Positions 34,984 through 46,464 of a stretch of 64,000 nt of DNA are shown one piece after another. The notes beneath the pieces were generated by a model, which saw only the letters and a list, made by a program, of their open reading frames with translations, was not told the DNA's origin and ran no database searches. The number at the start of each line of letters is the position of its first letter. Position 1 is the stretch's first letter. The translations under genes were made by a program, and so were the position numbers. The stretch comes from Pezizomycotina sp. ARF18 (lineage: Eukaryota > Ascomycota), in contig AZLU01000100.1 in the NCBI GenBank assembly GCA_002224055.1, positions 81,350-145,349 of the forward strand. The letters are read 5' to 3'.

Positions 34984-35826
34984 AAGACACTCGTGGGCGC
35001 ATTGACCAGTCGATAATATAGCTGGAGCCTTGCAAGGTACACGCGGCGCCGGCAGACATATCTTTACTATTATCACTCGACAATTGGGTATCGGAGCTAG
35101 CTCTGTGTCAATAAGTTACGTTGGTAAGGAACTATCCCATGATTCGATCGATATGCTTACGTCTAATTGAAAGTGTATTGTCCAATAGAATGGCCGCCGT
35201 CAGATCGATATGTTTTTCCCCACCGACAATTGAAATCGCTTCTTGCTTCCTGACCATAGTATTTTAATTCGACTCCAGATTACTTATACATTAGTTAATA
35301 TACCTTCTTTCTTTCCACCCTCTCTTCATAGATCTACATTCCTTGATCAATACCGCTCCTAAGGTGGAGTACATGTAAGGTTCTCGTGCCATGAAACGGG
35401 ATAAAAATCACTGTATCGATAAGATAGACAAATAATAACGTCTGGAGCGTCGTATATAGTGCGCTGAGAGATTGGGTTATTTCTGCAGATACCGTAAAAA
35501 TTAAATTTTCTGCAGACGGTGTTCCAGGATACGATCGCCTCGAAGTCTCCTGGGAGAGATCAGATGATCTGTTGCGATGGCGGTTGTTGCAATGGTTGGT
35601 TACAGCCAAGACTGCCTAGTGGCGTCCAATCATATGCCTAGATTACCGTCACTTGTTCATGCTTTTGCCGCCTTTCCCGGGCTGTGAATCCTGCCAAGTC
35701 ACTCGCCTCGACCGAAAAGTATCGTGTATCAGATATATAGATGTCATTGTCTGACCAAGGAACACCCAAGTTCTTAAGTTATTCTATTTTAAATACCTCC
35801 CCAGAATTCGCTCAAAATTTCTGAAA

Positions 35827-36026
35827 ATGTGCAACCAAGTGTCGATACAATACGTTAGATGCGGTTGCATTGTTCCGCACAACTCCGTTAAGCTTGCCCG
35901 CGGGTGGGAAAATATGATCCAATCTGTCTAGAGCTTGGCCCCCCAATTCTAAAGACTTACAACATCCGCTGCTCGACTTGCGAGGGCGATTACGCGCGAT
36001 GGAGAGCTGAGCGCTTAGCAGGTTGA
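35827..36026 (+). CDS. Array gene 10: MC...CGC...CxxC protein (frame broken)
   Basis: 'MCNQVSIQYVRCGCIVPHNS' is in frame from 35827 and would stop after 34 codons. One base over, 'YDPICLELGPPILKTYN' and the terminal block 'IRCSTCEGDYARWRAERLAG' complete the family signature to TGA 36024-36026. Length after the break is about 65 residues, matching intact array gene 7. A weak TATATAG lies at 35734-35740. This is the last copy; 36027-36796 has no gene I can support. Confidence 0.6.
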
Positions 36027-36796
36027 AGGAACACCTTTTTCGAATTTTGCCCTGATGTAGGTAACCAAAATCAATCCTAGTTAAAGTTATAGCTGAATCA
36101 TTTCTCAATTTTTCATATCAGTAATGCTCGAGGAGGTCTCCGCGAATCAAAAAGACACAGATCCTGCGAAGTCTTATCAAGTTTCACTATTCCATTTACA
36201 GCTTGGTCTCGCTTAGCGAAGTTCGTATAGCCTGGTTGCCTCATTGTTTGTTTTGTATTATAATTTATAATCTTTCGTTCGCCTGTTCTCAAGCGATTAC
36301 AAAAGAAAGCCTACCGAATAAATGAAGGATATGCCTAGTGTACTTTCCTCAGATTTGACTCGTCTCTTTTCTCAGATATCCCTTCTCAAAAAGATCAGGG
36401 CAGTTGATGGAAAGGGTTTAATACGGGCTTGGTTCTATCCTCTTCTTTAGTGTATTGATAATGTCCCTTATCAGGCGTAGCCTGTCTGTTTTTGTAATAC
36501 CGTTCTACGATGTCGCGTGCCGTCTCTTCAGACGTTTGAGTTACCGCCTAAGAAATATCACCAATACCAGTGGTGTCTCGCGTCTCGTCAGAATCAGATG
36601 GCGTTCTTAGTTTCTACAGCCATATAAAAAAAGGGAGGGTTCTACTTCGATTATACAACAGCTATACTTCTTAGAACTACTTAGAGTAAAACGCTCTTGG
36701 AAGCTCCTAGAAACAAAAGAGTTGTGATGTGGGCCACTAGAGGCTGGGAAAGTAGGCATTAACATGTGATTATTCGCGGATGTTTCGCAATAACTA

Positions 36797-38938
36797 ATGG
36801 CTGAGCGAGGGCTTTCACCCGACGAGGCCTTCAAGGAGAAGAATTTAAACCCATGCATCGCGCCAATTCGCCGCTATATAATTAGATATCCAAATTCCTC
36901 TTCCTTCAAAGTTCAGCGTCCCTTGTTTTTCTTTACAAATTGTCTTAGTGACCCAAATTTGTATCATAATATCACTCTAAACCACGCAATGGTGTTCCTA
37001 CAACTCTGCCTGTTCTATGAAACGCGAACTCCCAGATATTAGTATGCAGATATCCACAAACCGACATACATAGCAATCTCGCACATTTGGACCGATGAAG
37101 CTAACTGGACGCAGAGAGATGTTAAGGCATCACAACAAAAGACGCGATTCATAAGAGAGAAGATCCGGATCTTGTTGGAGAAACTCCTTTTGATGGATAT
37201 CCTGGCGGTAGACCAGCACGACCGAGCGGCTGCCCTCTCCGTGGTAGAGCACATACCTACGATTTACAGAAATGCAAGCAAGATGATCGTAGTTCGCGAA
37301 AGCGGTGGTTTCGAAGAATGCTGCCTCAACATGGGTATAGATAATCCGACACATGCGCCGATGGTGGTTGATCATATACACCACTTTCATTCCCCAGGGT
37401 TCTCGGAGAAATGGCTCACCAGAGTTTGGCCGTATCAAGAAATGAAGTTATCCTATACCTTACAATTTGTGGTTTGTGATGACTACCATTGGCAGAGACG
37501 ACCTCACTTCGGTTCACACGACCATGATCTCCAGGGAGCAATGATGACATATTTTGCCAGCATCCTGAAATCGATCGTCTTGGTCGGGAATGGCTGGCTA
37601 CTGGGGAGCCACCATGGGGGGGCGCTAAACCCTTCGACATTATTGAAATGGTCTTAATCTGGATTAAAAGATTTCAGAAAGTCCGACTTGAAAGGTTTCG
37701 AAAAGCGTTCTTCTACCGCGGTACAATAAGCAAGGGTTGTGCAATCCCGATTGGACGGCCCGAAAAGACATAGGAAATTATCGAGTATCATCTTAGCCTA
37801 TGACGAAAGCGGGGCTTGCCAACGGATAGCGAGCAGGCCTTGTGATTTTATACTATCCATTTTCCCGACGTTTAACTGGTACAAACTACCGCCAATATCC
37901 GAAGCATCTCGATGGGGGATCTTTGGGCCGATGCGCTCCATCAACTCAAGAATAGACCCAAATCTGAGAGGGCAATGCTTTTACCAGGATAGCCCTAGGG
38001 ATGCTGGACGCGCGTGCAAATTTATCGAACTCAGCATGTGCAACTCTAGACATCCGATGCCTTTCAGTTTACGCGAGTGTTGTAGCTTGTTCATCGAACT
38101 TCCATTTCAGCTACCCCCTCATCTTGCAGAGGTGCTGAAGCCGCTCCAAGGTTTCATCGGCTTCTCCCTCTGAAGCAGTATCAAACATTCTGGCTCATTG
38201 AGAACATTGACGACGACATAACACTCATGGAGGTTCTCCAAGCAATAAGCGAAAGCATGGGTTTCCTTCTTGCTATAATATTTAATAACAACGACGATAT
38301 TCCGCGAGAGTTGTTTGACCTCAATGACGTATGCCACAGGAGGGAAGGCGATGATATTAACAAACAGGAAGCAGGACCGAGGTTATTCCAAGGAGCCCTG
38401 ACAAGAGACAGGAACTACACCTCGCGCTAGAGCTTCTTTTGACCATGAACATGTTTTACCTGCGCGTGAAAATCATATTGGCCTCGGATCAAATCGAGCA
38501 GTCTCCGTACGTTTTCAAACGATGGTGGAATGGGATCGCGGTTTCGGTTCGGGTATATGGTAGGCCTTCACTGCGAAAGAAGCTAATGCGTCTTGCGGCG
38601 CTCGGAATATGCGGCCTTCCCCCTTAGCTCTCTAGACTGGTCACTAAAGCACTTTAAACCTTACTTTCTGCGACCTGGAGGTCGGAAATGAACGCCTTGC
38701 TACGGCGTATCCTGTCTTAGCGGCCAAGAACTCGAATCTCCCGGCCGATGAACACGTCGCGCTGGATCAAGGCCTACCAATCATTACCTTTGCATCAACT
38801 CTCCGAACGATCCTACTCACCAGGCATAAGAAACTTCTTACACATCAACCAATACTAGCGGAGTTTAGATTGAAACGTTGCGAATATATATTGGACGATA
38901 TAAACGGAAAGCATGCTGCGGGTTTTAGCTCTCATTAG
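36797..38938 (+). CDS. HET-like (heterokaryon incompatibility) domain protein, frame broken
   Basis: The HET signature begins at about 37042 with 'YIAISHIWTDEANW'. It continues 'KLLLMDILAVDQHDRAAAL' and 'HIPTIYRNASKMIVV', the positions where HET proteins have Y.A(I/V)SH.W, (W)(L/M)D..C(I/V), and IY..A....V. Downstream come 'KWLTRVWPYQEMKL', 'RPCDFILSIFPTFNWY', 'WLIENIDDDITLMEVLQAIS' and 'LALDQGLPIITFASTLRTIL', ending at TAG 38936-38938. HET proteins trigger cell death on non-self recognition in filamentous ascomycetes. The catalytic-type Cys of the usual 'C(I/V)' is absent at 'MDILAVD', so this may be an inactive or divergent copy. Start uncertain; breaks near 37660, 38190, 38440 and 38660. 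Confidence 0.6.
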
Positions 38939-39159
38939 CTCAGCGCATTTGCTGCCTACTGAGCTTTACTCTTTCGCTCTCCAAGCTGTTGAGCTTTCTG
39001 TAACGTGTACTAATTAGATTGAAAATAATAAATGGTTATTTTAACAGCGATAATGTCTATATAGGCTTGCCGTGGCTTCTGGAAGATTCATAGATCTGAG
39101 TATGCCATCCATCACTGGCAAGAGACCGGGTCAAGTAATGCAGTATTTCAGTCGTGCGC

Positions 39160-40425
39160 TCAAGCATGCATGTCTTCAAGCTTCAAGAGCTCATCCACGC
39201 TATCCCTAATTGTATCCTCCCAGCCCCTATACCTCAATTCTAGTGCTATCTCCGCATCCCCATCATCTACGTATGCCTTGATAATATCTCCTTCAGTTTC
39301 CGTCGGTAGCTTATTCACCAACTCCGGAAACTTCTCGCGGATAGTATCAACAACCCTTGTGCTAGAGTAGTACCGACTCCCTAAAACGAATCTCTTATTC
39401 GCTGCGGCGGGCGACGTAAGGGCGTATACGTGTGCATTAGCAAGATCGCGGACGTCAATGTAGGCGGATAAGTACGTTTTCGGTATTTTCTTCCCCGCAA
39501 GTTTACCAGAGAAGAGCTCGTAGAGCATGTCCGTCGTCATGTTTATCTTGGAGAGGGAGGAGATGGGTTGGATGGCGGGACCGAAGACCATTGTACTATT
39601 TTTTTCGGCTTAGCGCATGTTCCAATGATATTAGTTCAGTTATGCCTCAAGCTATATGTGCATACGGATTTATAACACTGATAGAGAAATACGGCTTTTG
39701 CTCTTTGACAAAGTCCCACACGGCGACTTCAGAGAATTTTTTAGCAGCATGATGGCGGAGGAACGGCGAATTGGAATCGCGAGCTTCTTGCATTGTGATC
39801 TATTTCAGGATTAGTCACGAATTCGGTTGACTATACAGATGGGATGGAGAACTCACAGGGTTCCACTCGTTAGCATTAATCGGCTTCTCCTCGGTGCCAA
39901 ACCAGTCCCAAGCCTCAGGTTCGATATACTCCCGTAATAGAGATGTGTTTCACGGACTTCCCATGCCTCTGCGCTGCCCTGAGAACTTCAAGGACACTTC
40001 ACGCCGTGTTAGTATAGAAATCTTGCTCCTAGAACAAACATAATGATGGTATCATGTGTAGGGAATGGACATTACCCATCGATGCCCGGCTTCATCCAGT
40101 CCTTTTCAAAATCCCTCCGCCACCATCTGGAAACGTACCGTCCGGCATCGGCGCGGCCGGATGTAGCACATACTCAATGTCGCCAAAATCGCCGGGATGC
40201 TGAAATATATCGTCCCAAGCTCCCTCCGCCGCGATGTCGGCTACGATGATGAACCTGACGCGCGAGCGTAGAGAAGTTCCTCCGTGTTTCGAGGATCGTT
40301 TAGGATTGCGTCGGCTTTTGACTGAGAACGGACAGTCGCGGTGACGGTGTGTGATGACGCGAGAGGGTGCGAAGGAGGTGCGAGGCGATAAAGCCGTTCG
40401 CACCGATGAGGAGGGCGTGCGGCAT
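39160..40425 (-). CDS. NAD(P)-dependent extended SDR reductase (dihydroflavonol-4-reductase/GRE2 type)
   Basis: The start at 40425 gives the Rossmann signature 'ALLIGANGFIASHLLRTL' (GxxGxxA). 'SHTVTATVRSQSKADAI', 'WDDIFQHPGDFGDIEYVLHP' and 'FGTEEKPINANEWNP' follow across frame breaks. A GTGAGT intron ends with branch TGACTAAT and an AAATAG acceptor before 'AKKFSEVAVWDFVKEQKP'. A second intron (39596-39665, 70 nt, branch AACTAATA) precedes 'MVFGPAIQPISSL', 'YIDVRDLANAHVYAL' and 'KRFVLGSRYYSSTRVVDTI'. The family reduces ketones, aldehydes or flavonol-type substrates with NAD(P)H; substrate unknown here. The fragment starting at 39591 is only the last exon. Breaks lie in exon 1, near 40350. Confidence 0.8.
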
Positions 40426-40932
40426 GGTGGGGTAGGTGTGGTGAACGTGAAAGGAGTGTTACTTGAGAGGATAAAATCGTTTGATTTGCTCTTGTTGCAT
40501 TGACTATGATAATGTTTGAATACTGGTTGGATTCTGTCTTATATCTTAAAAAAAAAAAACGACAGAGAGAGATAGGCGGTGGTAAAGGTTTATTACATTA
40601 GGAGCTTGAATTCGCCATCGTGATAGTTTTTCCAGGAAGCGGTCGGTGCTCACGGTCTTCTCCGAGGAGATCCGGCTAGATCGGTTCCAGAATTTCTAAA
40701 GATCACGAAACGAATGACAAAGCTGGATGCAGTACAACAGGAATACGCGAGCAAGCTAGAATACTCGGCCGAAGCAAATCGCTGGGATGATATCATGTTT
40801 ATTAATTTTACAAATTCATTATTTCGTCAATCCTCGATAAATTACGGTTGTTTTCGAGTACAGTGTCACTTCCGACTTCGTTCCCTAATAGCTTAAACTT
40901 GATTTATGATTCTATTTGTTACGTCGGTGAGA

Positions 40933-41481
40933 TTACTGGACAACATCTTGGAACCACTTGATTGCCTGCTCGTATCCCCTGGCATACTCATTCCTCAGGA
41001 ACTCGTTATCAAGACCGCCTTCCCACCATCCATCCGTGATGGCATCCCTTGAAGTGCTCGACTACACTTTTCTCCTTGACTTTCCCTTCCTTCTGCTCCG
41101 CGAAGATCTTTCTGTACTCTTCGACCACAGCGCGTCCTCCCGTCGCTGGCGTAAACAACATGCGGGAGGACAATCTTCTCTGCGTCCTCCTTCTCTAACT
41201 TGCCCGGGCACCTGAACTGTCGCATCAAACGGTGTGCCCCCGTTCGACCTTAGGGCTATTAGCTTGCCTCCCAGCAGTGACCGATGCACCGATTTTCTGA
41301 ACGGAGGGTATTTCTCCTTAATCGCCTTTGCGGCGCGAGGATGTGCGGGATGGCGCTGAGTAAGCAAATCGGTATATCGGTTTCTTTTTTTGGATCGTAT
41401 AAATCCGTTCGGCTCGGGCAAGAATAAGCTGCTAATGTTGCTCAAGGACTCCGTTGATAGACGATGTCGACGATGCTGCAT
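40933..41481 (-). pseudogene. Dienelactone hydrolase family, 5'-truncated and frame broken
   Basis: Family segments in order are 'AIKEKYP', the nucleophile elbow 'GHCW' followed by 'GGKLIALRSNGGTPFDATVQ', 'LEKEDAEKIVLPHVVYASDG' (Asp region), 'VVEEYRKIFAEQKEGKVKEK', 'HFKGCHHGWM' (catalytic His) and 'LDNEFLRNEYARGYEQAIKW', ending at TAA 40933. They lie in three frames with breaks near 41290, 41190 and 41000. About 100 N-terminal residues expected for the family (about 250 aa) are missing. Upstream the sequence enters an AT-rich, RIP-like patch at about 41585, so the 5' end appears truly lost. Such enzymes hydrolyse lactones or small esters. Confidence 0.65.
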
Positions 41482-41584
41482 GAGGTGCGGCGTGGAAAGG
41501 GGAGGAATGGGCCTGTGCTCGGGGCGAACTGGTGCCTAAGAAGCCGATATATTTTGAATAACGATCAATATTCTCCAGTTACGC

Positions 41585-41925
41585 GATGAGTGGATATTAT
41601 TATATTTCAATGTGTTAAAATATTAATGAATAATAAACTTATATATTAATGAAAATAAATTTTTAGCTAATTAAGCTTAATTTTATTATGTAAATTTAAA
41701 ATTAAATAATACTAGTAATGCTAAATATTATAAAAAATAAATTATAAAGATATTATAATATTAAATATTAATATTAAAAAAAATTCTTTAAAAAATCTAT
41801 AAATAATAAAAACAATTCATAATTTATTTTAGCTTTTAATTTAGTTTAGCCTTTGTATATAAATTAGGTAGGCGGCTTAATCTAAATTAGGACTAGTCTT
41901 ATAAACTATCGTCTCTAATAAAAAA
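41585..41925. repeat. Extremely AT-rich patch, RIP-like relic
   Basis: About 340 bp are almost free of CG and dominated by TTAA, AATAT and TAATAA words, with abrupt edges against normal-composition DNA. Both strands show loss of C, as expected if repeat-induced point mutation acted on a duplicated element. No terminal repeats are discernible. It abuts the truncated hydrolase. Confidence 0.6.
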
Positions 41926-43994
41926 TAACCATGTGTCCTAGCAATTGCCAAGTAGGTTTAATAGTATCGAAGATTATTAATTCATCTAGCAGGCGTCCAT
42001 TCTTTCGCAATCTTGTTGCTATTGCGAAGCGGCCATTTGTCTCAATAATTTTTCCCCCCAGATATCCACCTTTACTAGACTCTTCGCAATACATAGTGAG
42101 TATTTCACGGTTCGTAACATGCTTATATTACAGTATAGTAGGGCTATGGATAGAGATGATTTGAGTTTGGCTGTTTCTCACCGTTAGGGACAATTCTCTC
42201 TCCACTTAGTTAGTTTTGCGGCGATGGTTCCCGGCTCGGTCGGCTTCTGATACTGTCTTTAACCCTTTTCGTTTACAGCCTGTTTCTCTCGTTTATACAC
42301 CGCTCGAAACAAGCTATTAAATCCTCCTATCAGATAGAAGTTTGAAGGGTGTTGGAAAAAGAGATGACGATCATATTTCTTGTTCCATGTTTTGTTTTGT
42401 TTACTTATCGTAGGGCCTAGGGTGGGGGTTTTTAAAAATGAAAAACGAAAAGGGTCCGAACCAACCCGTTTCGAGTTTCACCGCTGTGAGAAAAAGTCTG
42501 GCCGATTTGCAATTTGCGGGGCTCTAGGCCATCGCTAATCTTAATAGCGAGGAAATATAAGATATATTTTCTGTCTGAGAAACTAAAGGGGTCTTAATAC
42601 TTACCAGATAATACCAAAAGCGGAGTGCGCAAATACCGAGCTTTCTAATAATCTTAAGATCTTCAGCGAGCAGAAACTCCAGTCAAAAGATCATAAGAGG
42701 CTTGAAGGAAAGCAGAATGGGGGCCCGGGCAGGGCTTCAAGTAAACGAATTCATATGGCGATTCGGAGCCGCCTGGATAGATATACCCTCAATCGTACGT
42801 AATTTCCGGAGTTAATCGGATGAAATCCGCATTTTACAGATAGTATAAGTCGCTCTTATAGAGGATCTATGGCGAAGAATTCAAAGTTATAGCCACTTAT
42901 TTTCCGGCAGTTCCCTGTCCACCCGGAAACCCAGTCCCCCACTAAATATCGAACTTCTAACAAGGAAGATCCTCGATCAGTAGTGACGGAGACTAATGTT
43001 GAAAAATAAGTCCCGGAGATGACTAGTCTCACTTATACATTGTTGAAGAGGCGCACGGATTCAGCTGCCATTTCACTTCTCCAGATGTTTTAGAGTATCG
43101 AGAGCCAGCTACCGTATGCCGCAATTGAGAGGCGGTGATAGTCTGCGATAGGTTAGTTGCGAAGGCGCATCTCAACGAACCTGATTTCATGCGACTCCCG
43201 GCGCTTGCTTGCGATGTTCCAAACGTTTATGCTTCTCAAGAGACATTCTTGGTTTCTAAGCCCTCGGTAACACCATCAGTGGGGCATCTTGCCTGCAATT
43301 GGTAAGTAAAATGGCGAAACATCCGTCTGATTCTTGCGAAACAATAATACCAGGGCTAGTTGGGGGTATACCCTAACCAAAATCGTAAAATATCCATCGG
43401 CAAGTTCTGAGACAATTGCGTCTAAACGATTCCTGATGAGGTCCTTCAATCCCTGTTTGCTTCCTCTAGCCTTTTTCTCGTATGAATTTTGGAGGGAATA
43501 GTATGTTATTATTACTGCTACCGTGTTGTCGAATTCTTGCTAGTATTGTTATAATCCCCGGCGATCCCCACTCTAATCCAATATATCTGGGACGGGTGGG
43601 TCGCTGAGCATTGCCCCGTAAAACGGCCACTCACGACCCAAAACATGAGTCCCTTAACGATCCCAACAAGCTGGAAACCATCATTTCCGAGATTCAAAGG
43701 AAAGAAGAGACAGTGTAAATGAAAGAGCACAAAATTGAACACCACATAGCAATAGAGGATATATAGTAAACTGTTTCTCTATTTTAAAATCCTATTTATC
43801 TCCTGTACTTTTGCCTAAATATATTCTAACGCATTGTTACTAAATGGATTGAATCTTATACGCTCTTTTTTTTCTCCTCGGTTGGCGGTTGTTGGTTGTC
43901 TTACACACAGACCATATGTTCCCAAATATTACATTCCTTTTGATAATCACCAATACATAGCAATGCTTCACCAAGCGAAACAGGTCAATTCTAG
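41926..43994. other. Gene-free interval
   Basis: Short ORFs only, none with motifs, splice signals or signal peptides. Composition returns to normal after the AT-rich patch. The last 200 bp form the upstream region of the RGS gene. Confidence 0.4.
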
Positions 43995-45388
43995 ATGATT
44001 GATCTATTCTACTCGCGCCCGTCGAGCGCTGAATCGACAAGCACTCTTTCATCTAATTACTCATCCGATAATGAAGCCATCTCGAAGAAGCTCCCGCCGG
44101 GCGTGCCGAAGCGACTTTCCTTCGAGAAGATTGTAAATGGCGAAACATGCTTCGTAAGTTCTCTTATGAGTATCTTTCATCGACCTGTTCGTAGATTAAC
44201 AAGGTCTCAATTTTGCACAGCCATGCCGCACCATCGACTTCATGGCATACTGCCACTTCGTCGAGCGGTCCTCCGAGAACCTAAAATTTTACATCTGGTT
44301 CCAAGGTTACGTACGGCGCTTCGAGGCTCTCCATGATATAGATCAGCGCCTGTCGCCTCCATGGACAGATAGCACCGCTGCAACTCTACGTGCCGGCGCC
44401 GCCGCGGAGAGTTACGCCTTAAACGCCTCAAATTCCAACAAGGCTGCCGCGCTGCTCGGCCTAAGTCTGGTCGGCACTGGCCCTCTATCAGAGCGCACGT
44501 TGAGATCAAACCGTTTTCAATACAGCCGTTCGCACGGAGGTTAACCACATAGCCGCGTTGTTCCTGCATGCGAACGCGCCAATGGAATTGAACATCAGCT
44601 CGAGGGATCGGAGGACCGTTCTCCACGCGCTAAACGAGACGACGCACCCCTCGGCGCTGTTACCCGCGCTGAAGACCGCAGAGCACGCGCTCCGGAGCCA
44701 GAGCCATCCCAACTTCATACGGCGGCAGATATCCAACGCCAACACGCAGCGGGCGGCGAGCTACAACATCATAGGTTACGGTTCCTCATATTATCGCTCA
44801 TATGCGCTATACTCCTAGTGCTATCCGGGAGAAACAGAGCGTGGAGGGTATTACCAGCCTGGGGATTGTCGGTCGCTGCGGGACATATATTTAGCGGTAA
44901 TCGCGCCTTTTGCTGTCGGTTGTTAGTCGCGGCGGGCAGAGGAATCTCGAACCATGGCAGAGTTACGAGGAGTATGACAATATATTAGCGATATCACAAT
45001 TACCAACCAGCAATAATAATTCTTCCGTCGAGATGCTGACCCGGCGAGTTCCCGGAACGCGTCGAGAGATCTTGGGTCTAAGGTCGACGTTCGGGTCACG
45101 ATCGATCTGGAATCCGGAGATAAATTCAAGGCTATGACGCCGTACACTACCAGCGACTGGTCGTTCGCTGACTCGATTGATTATGAGAAGCAAGGTGAGG
45201 AGAATATCGAGAAGTTCTTCGAGAGGAGTACGTATACGAGACTGCAGGAGAATGGTGTACCGGTCCTGGAACCAGCGCTTAAGGATATCCATAGGATCCT
45301 GTTTACCCAAGCGGTGACATTGGGCTTCGTCGTGTGGGGTTGCGCTGCTGCGATTTTGGTGCCACTGCCAAAGTTTGGATATATGTAG
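43995..45388 (+). CDS. RGS-domain protein with C-terminal transmembrane helices
   Basis: The start at 43995 is followed by a Ser-rich N-terminus and 'GVPKRLSFEKIVNGETCF'. A 67-nt intron (44154-44220, GTAAGT...CACAG) joins to 'PCRTIDFMAYCHFVERSSEN', 'LKFYIWFQGYVRRFEAL' and, after a one-base break near 44520, 'MELNISSRDRRTVLHALNET' and 'SHPNFIRRQISNANTQR'. These are RGS-fold landmarks. A hydrophobic stretch ('LILSLICAILLVLSGRNRAW') and 'RNLEPWQSYEEYD' follow. The C-terminus has another helix ('ILFTQAVTLGFVVWGCAAAI') before the stop at 45386-45388. Fungal proteins of this type are predicted regulators of G-alpha signalling at membranes. Further breaks near 44770, 44910 and 45130. Confidence 0.75.
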
Positions 45389-46464
45389 CAAAGCCGGGCG
45401 CGATTCAAAGCAACTAGACGGAAAACATTAAAAAAAAAAAGGAAAAAAAAAGGGTAAATCTACAAATTACAGTATACATTGTTAATTGTATATATTTATT
45501 ACATTTCTTTCTTGTACATTCATTGCTCTGAGGGTGCGCTTTGGGTTTTTTCATCAGCATTTTACAGGGAGCAATCACGTCAGCATCATTATCCTGATAT
45601 CTTATAGAGCATAGCTTGTACTATAAGGCTATAAAGCATTCATATAAGGAAAAGAGAACGTTACAAAATATCTTTCTAGACGACCTAAGTCGTTCTATAG
45701 AGCTCGTGAATATGACATATTCACCGTTTACTGAAGGTTCTTCGTTGTTGATGACCATTCTTTACTCTCCCTTCCAGCGTTCATTACAACAACCCGCATT
45801 TAAGCTCAAACGTGTTTAAAATAGGTTTGAGCTCCTTAGCACAATATGCAAACGGAAACATCAACCTTCCGTGCATTCTAGCCTTCCGAAAGATTTCCTG
45901 ATGGGATGTTCAGGGTCCAGTTGGATTAACGGTTTCAATCGCAATAGAGGTGATATACCAAGATATCATGAAACCAGACCAATCGAGACGCAATAGCCCT
46001 GAAGATTCCGTCCAGTAATTACCGATATAAAAATTCTGTCTACTAATTACCGAGATCAGGTTATACGAAGATTTCACGTAAGTAACTGCATTCGGTAACA
46101 GCAGCTGCAGGGTTTATCAGTGGTATCCCGCATTTGTGCCATGGCGCCAGCCAAGCGTTTTCTGCAGGCGGAAGTTATTCTTTGACTTGATGGGAAATCG
46201 TATAATTATAGCAAAGCAATTGACAGATTAAATGGTTGAGAGGCAAAGCGGGGCTCTATTTCGTACAACAAGATCGTCGCAATGCCACTCGCACACGTTG
46301 GCGGATTCATATAAGAATTTCATGAATTCATTTCGTTATTATATATGATATTTGTAATAGTTATATTAAGGACAGGATGAACTTATATATTCATCTAGTC
46401 TCTGGAAGAATGCCTAGCCTCCTTTGTATAGTCTTGATCAAACTCGCCTGCTCTTTCCGCGATG
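45389..46464. other. Intergenic between RGS and SHD2-like genes
   Basis: A-rich tracts at 45430-45452 follow the RGS stop and may belong to its 3' region. No gene is supported in the remainder. The neighbours are convergent, so this holds two 3' ends rather than promoters. Confidence 0.4.

Noticed and set aside
38034-38173. ATGTGC with nearby cysteines as an array member
   Set aside because: It lies inside the HET protein frame ('LSMCNSRHPM...RECC') and lacks the CxC spacing and the terminal block.
41585-41925. Mitochondrial insertion
   Set aside because: AT content would fit, but I see no mitochondrial gene, tRNA or intron signature. RIP-like decay is simpler.
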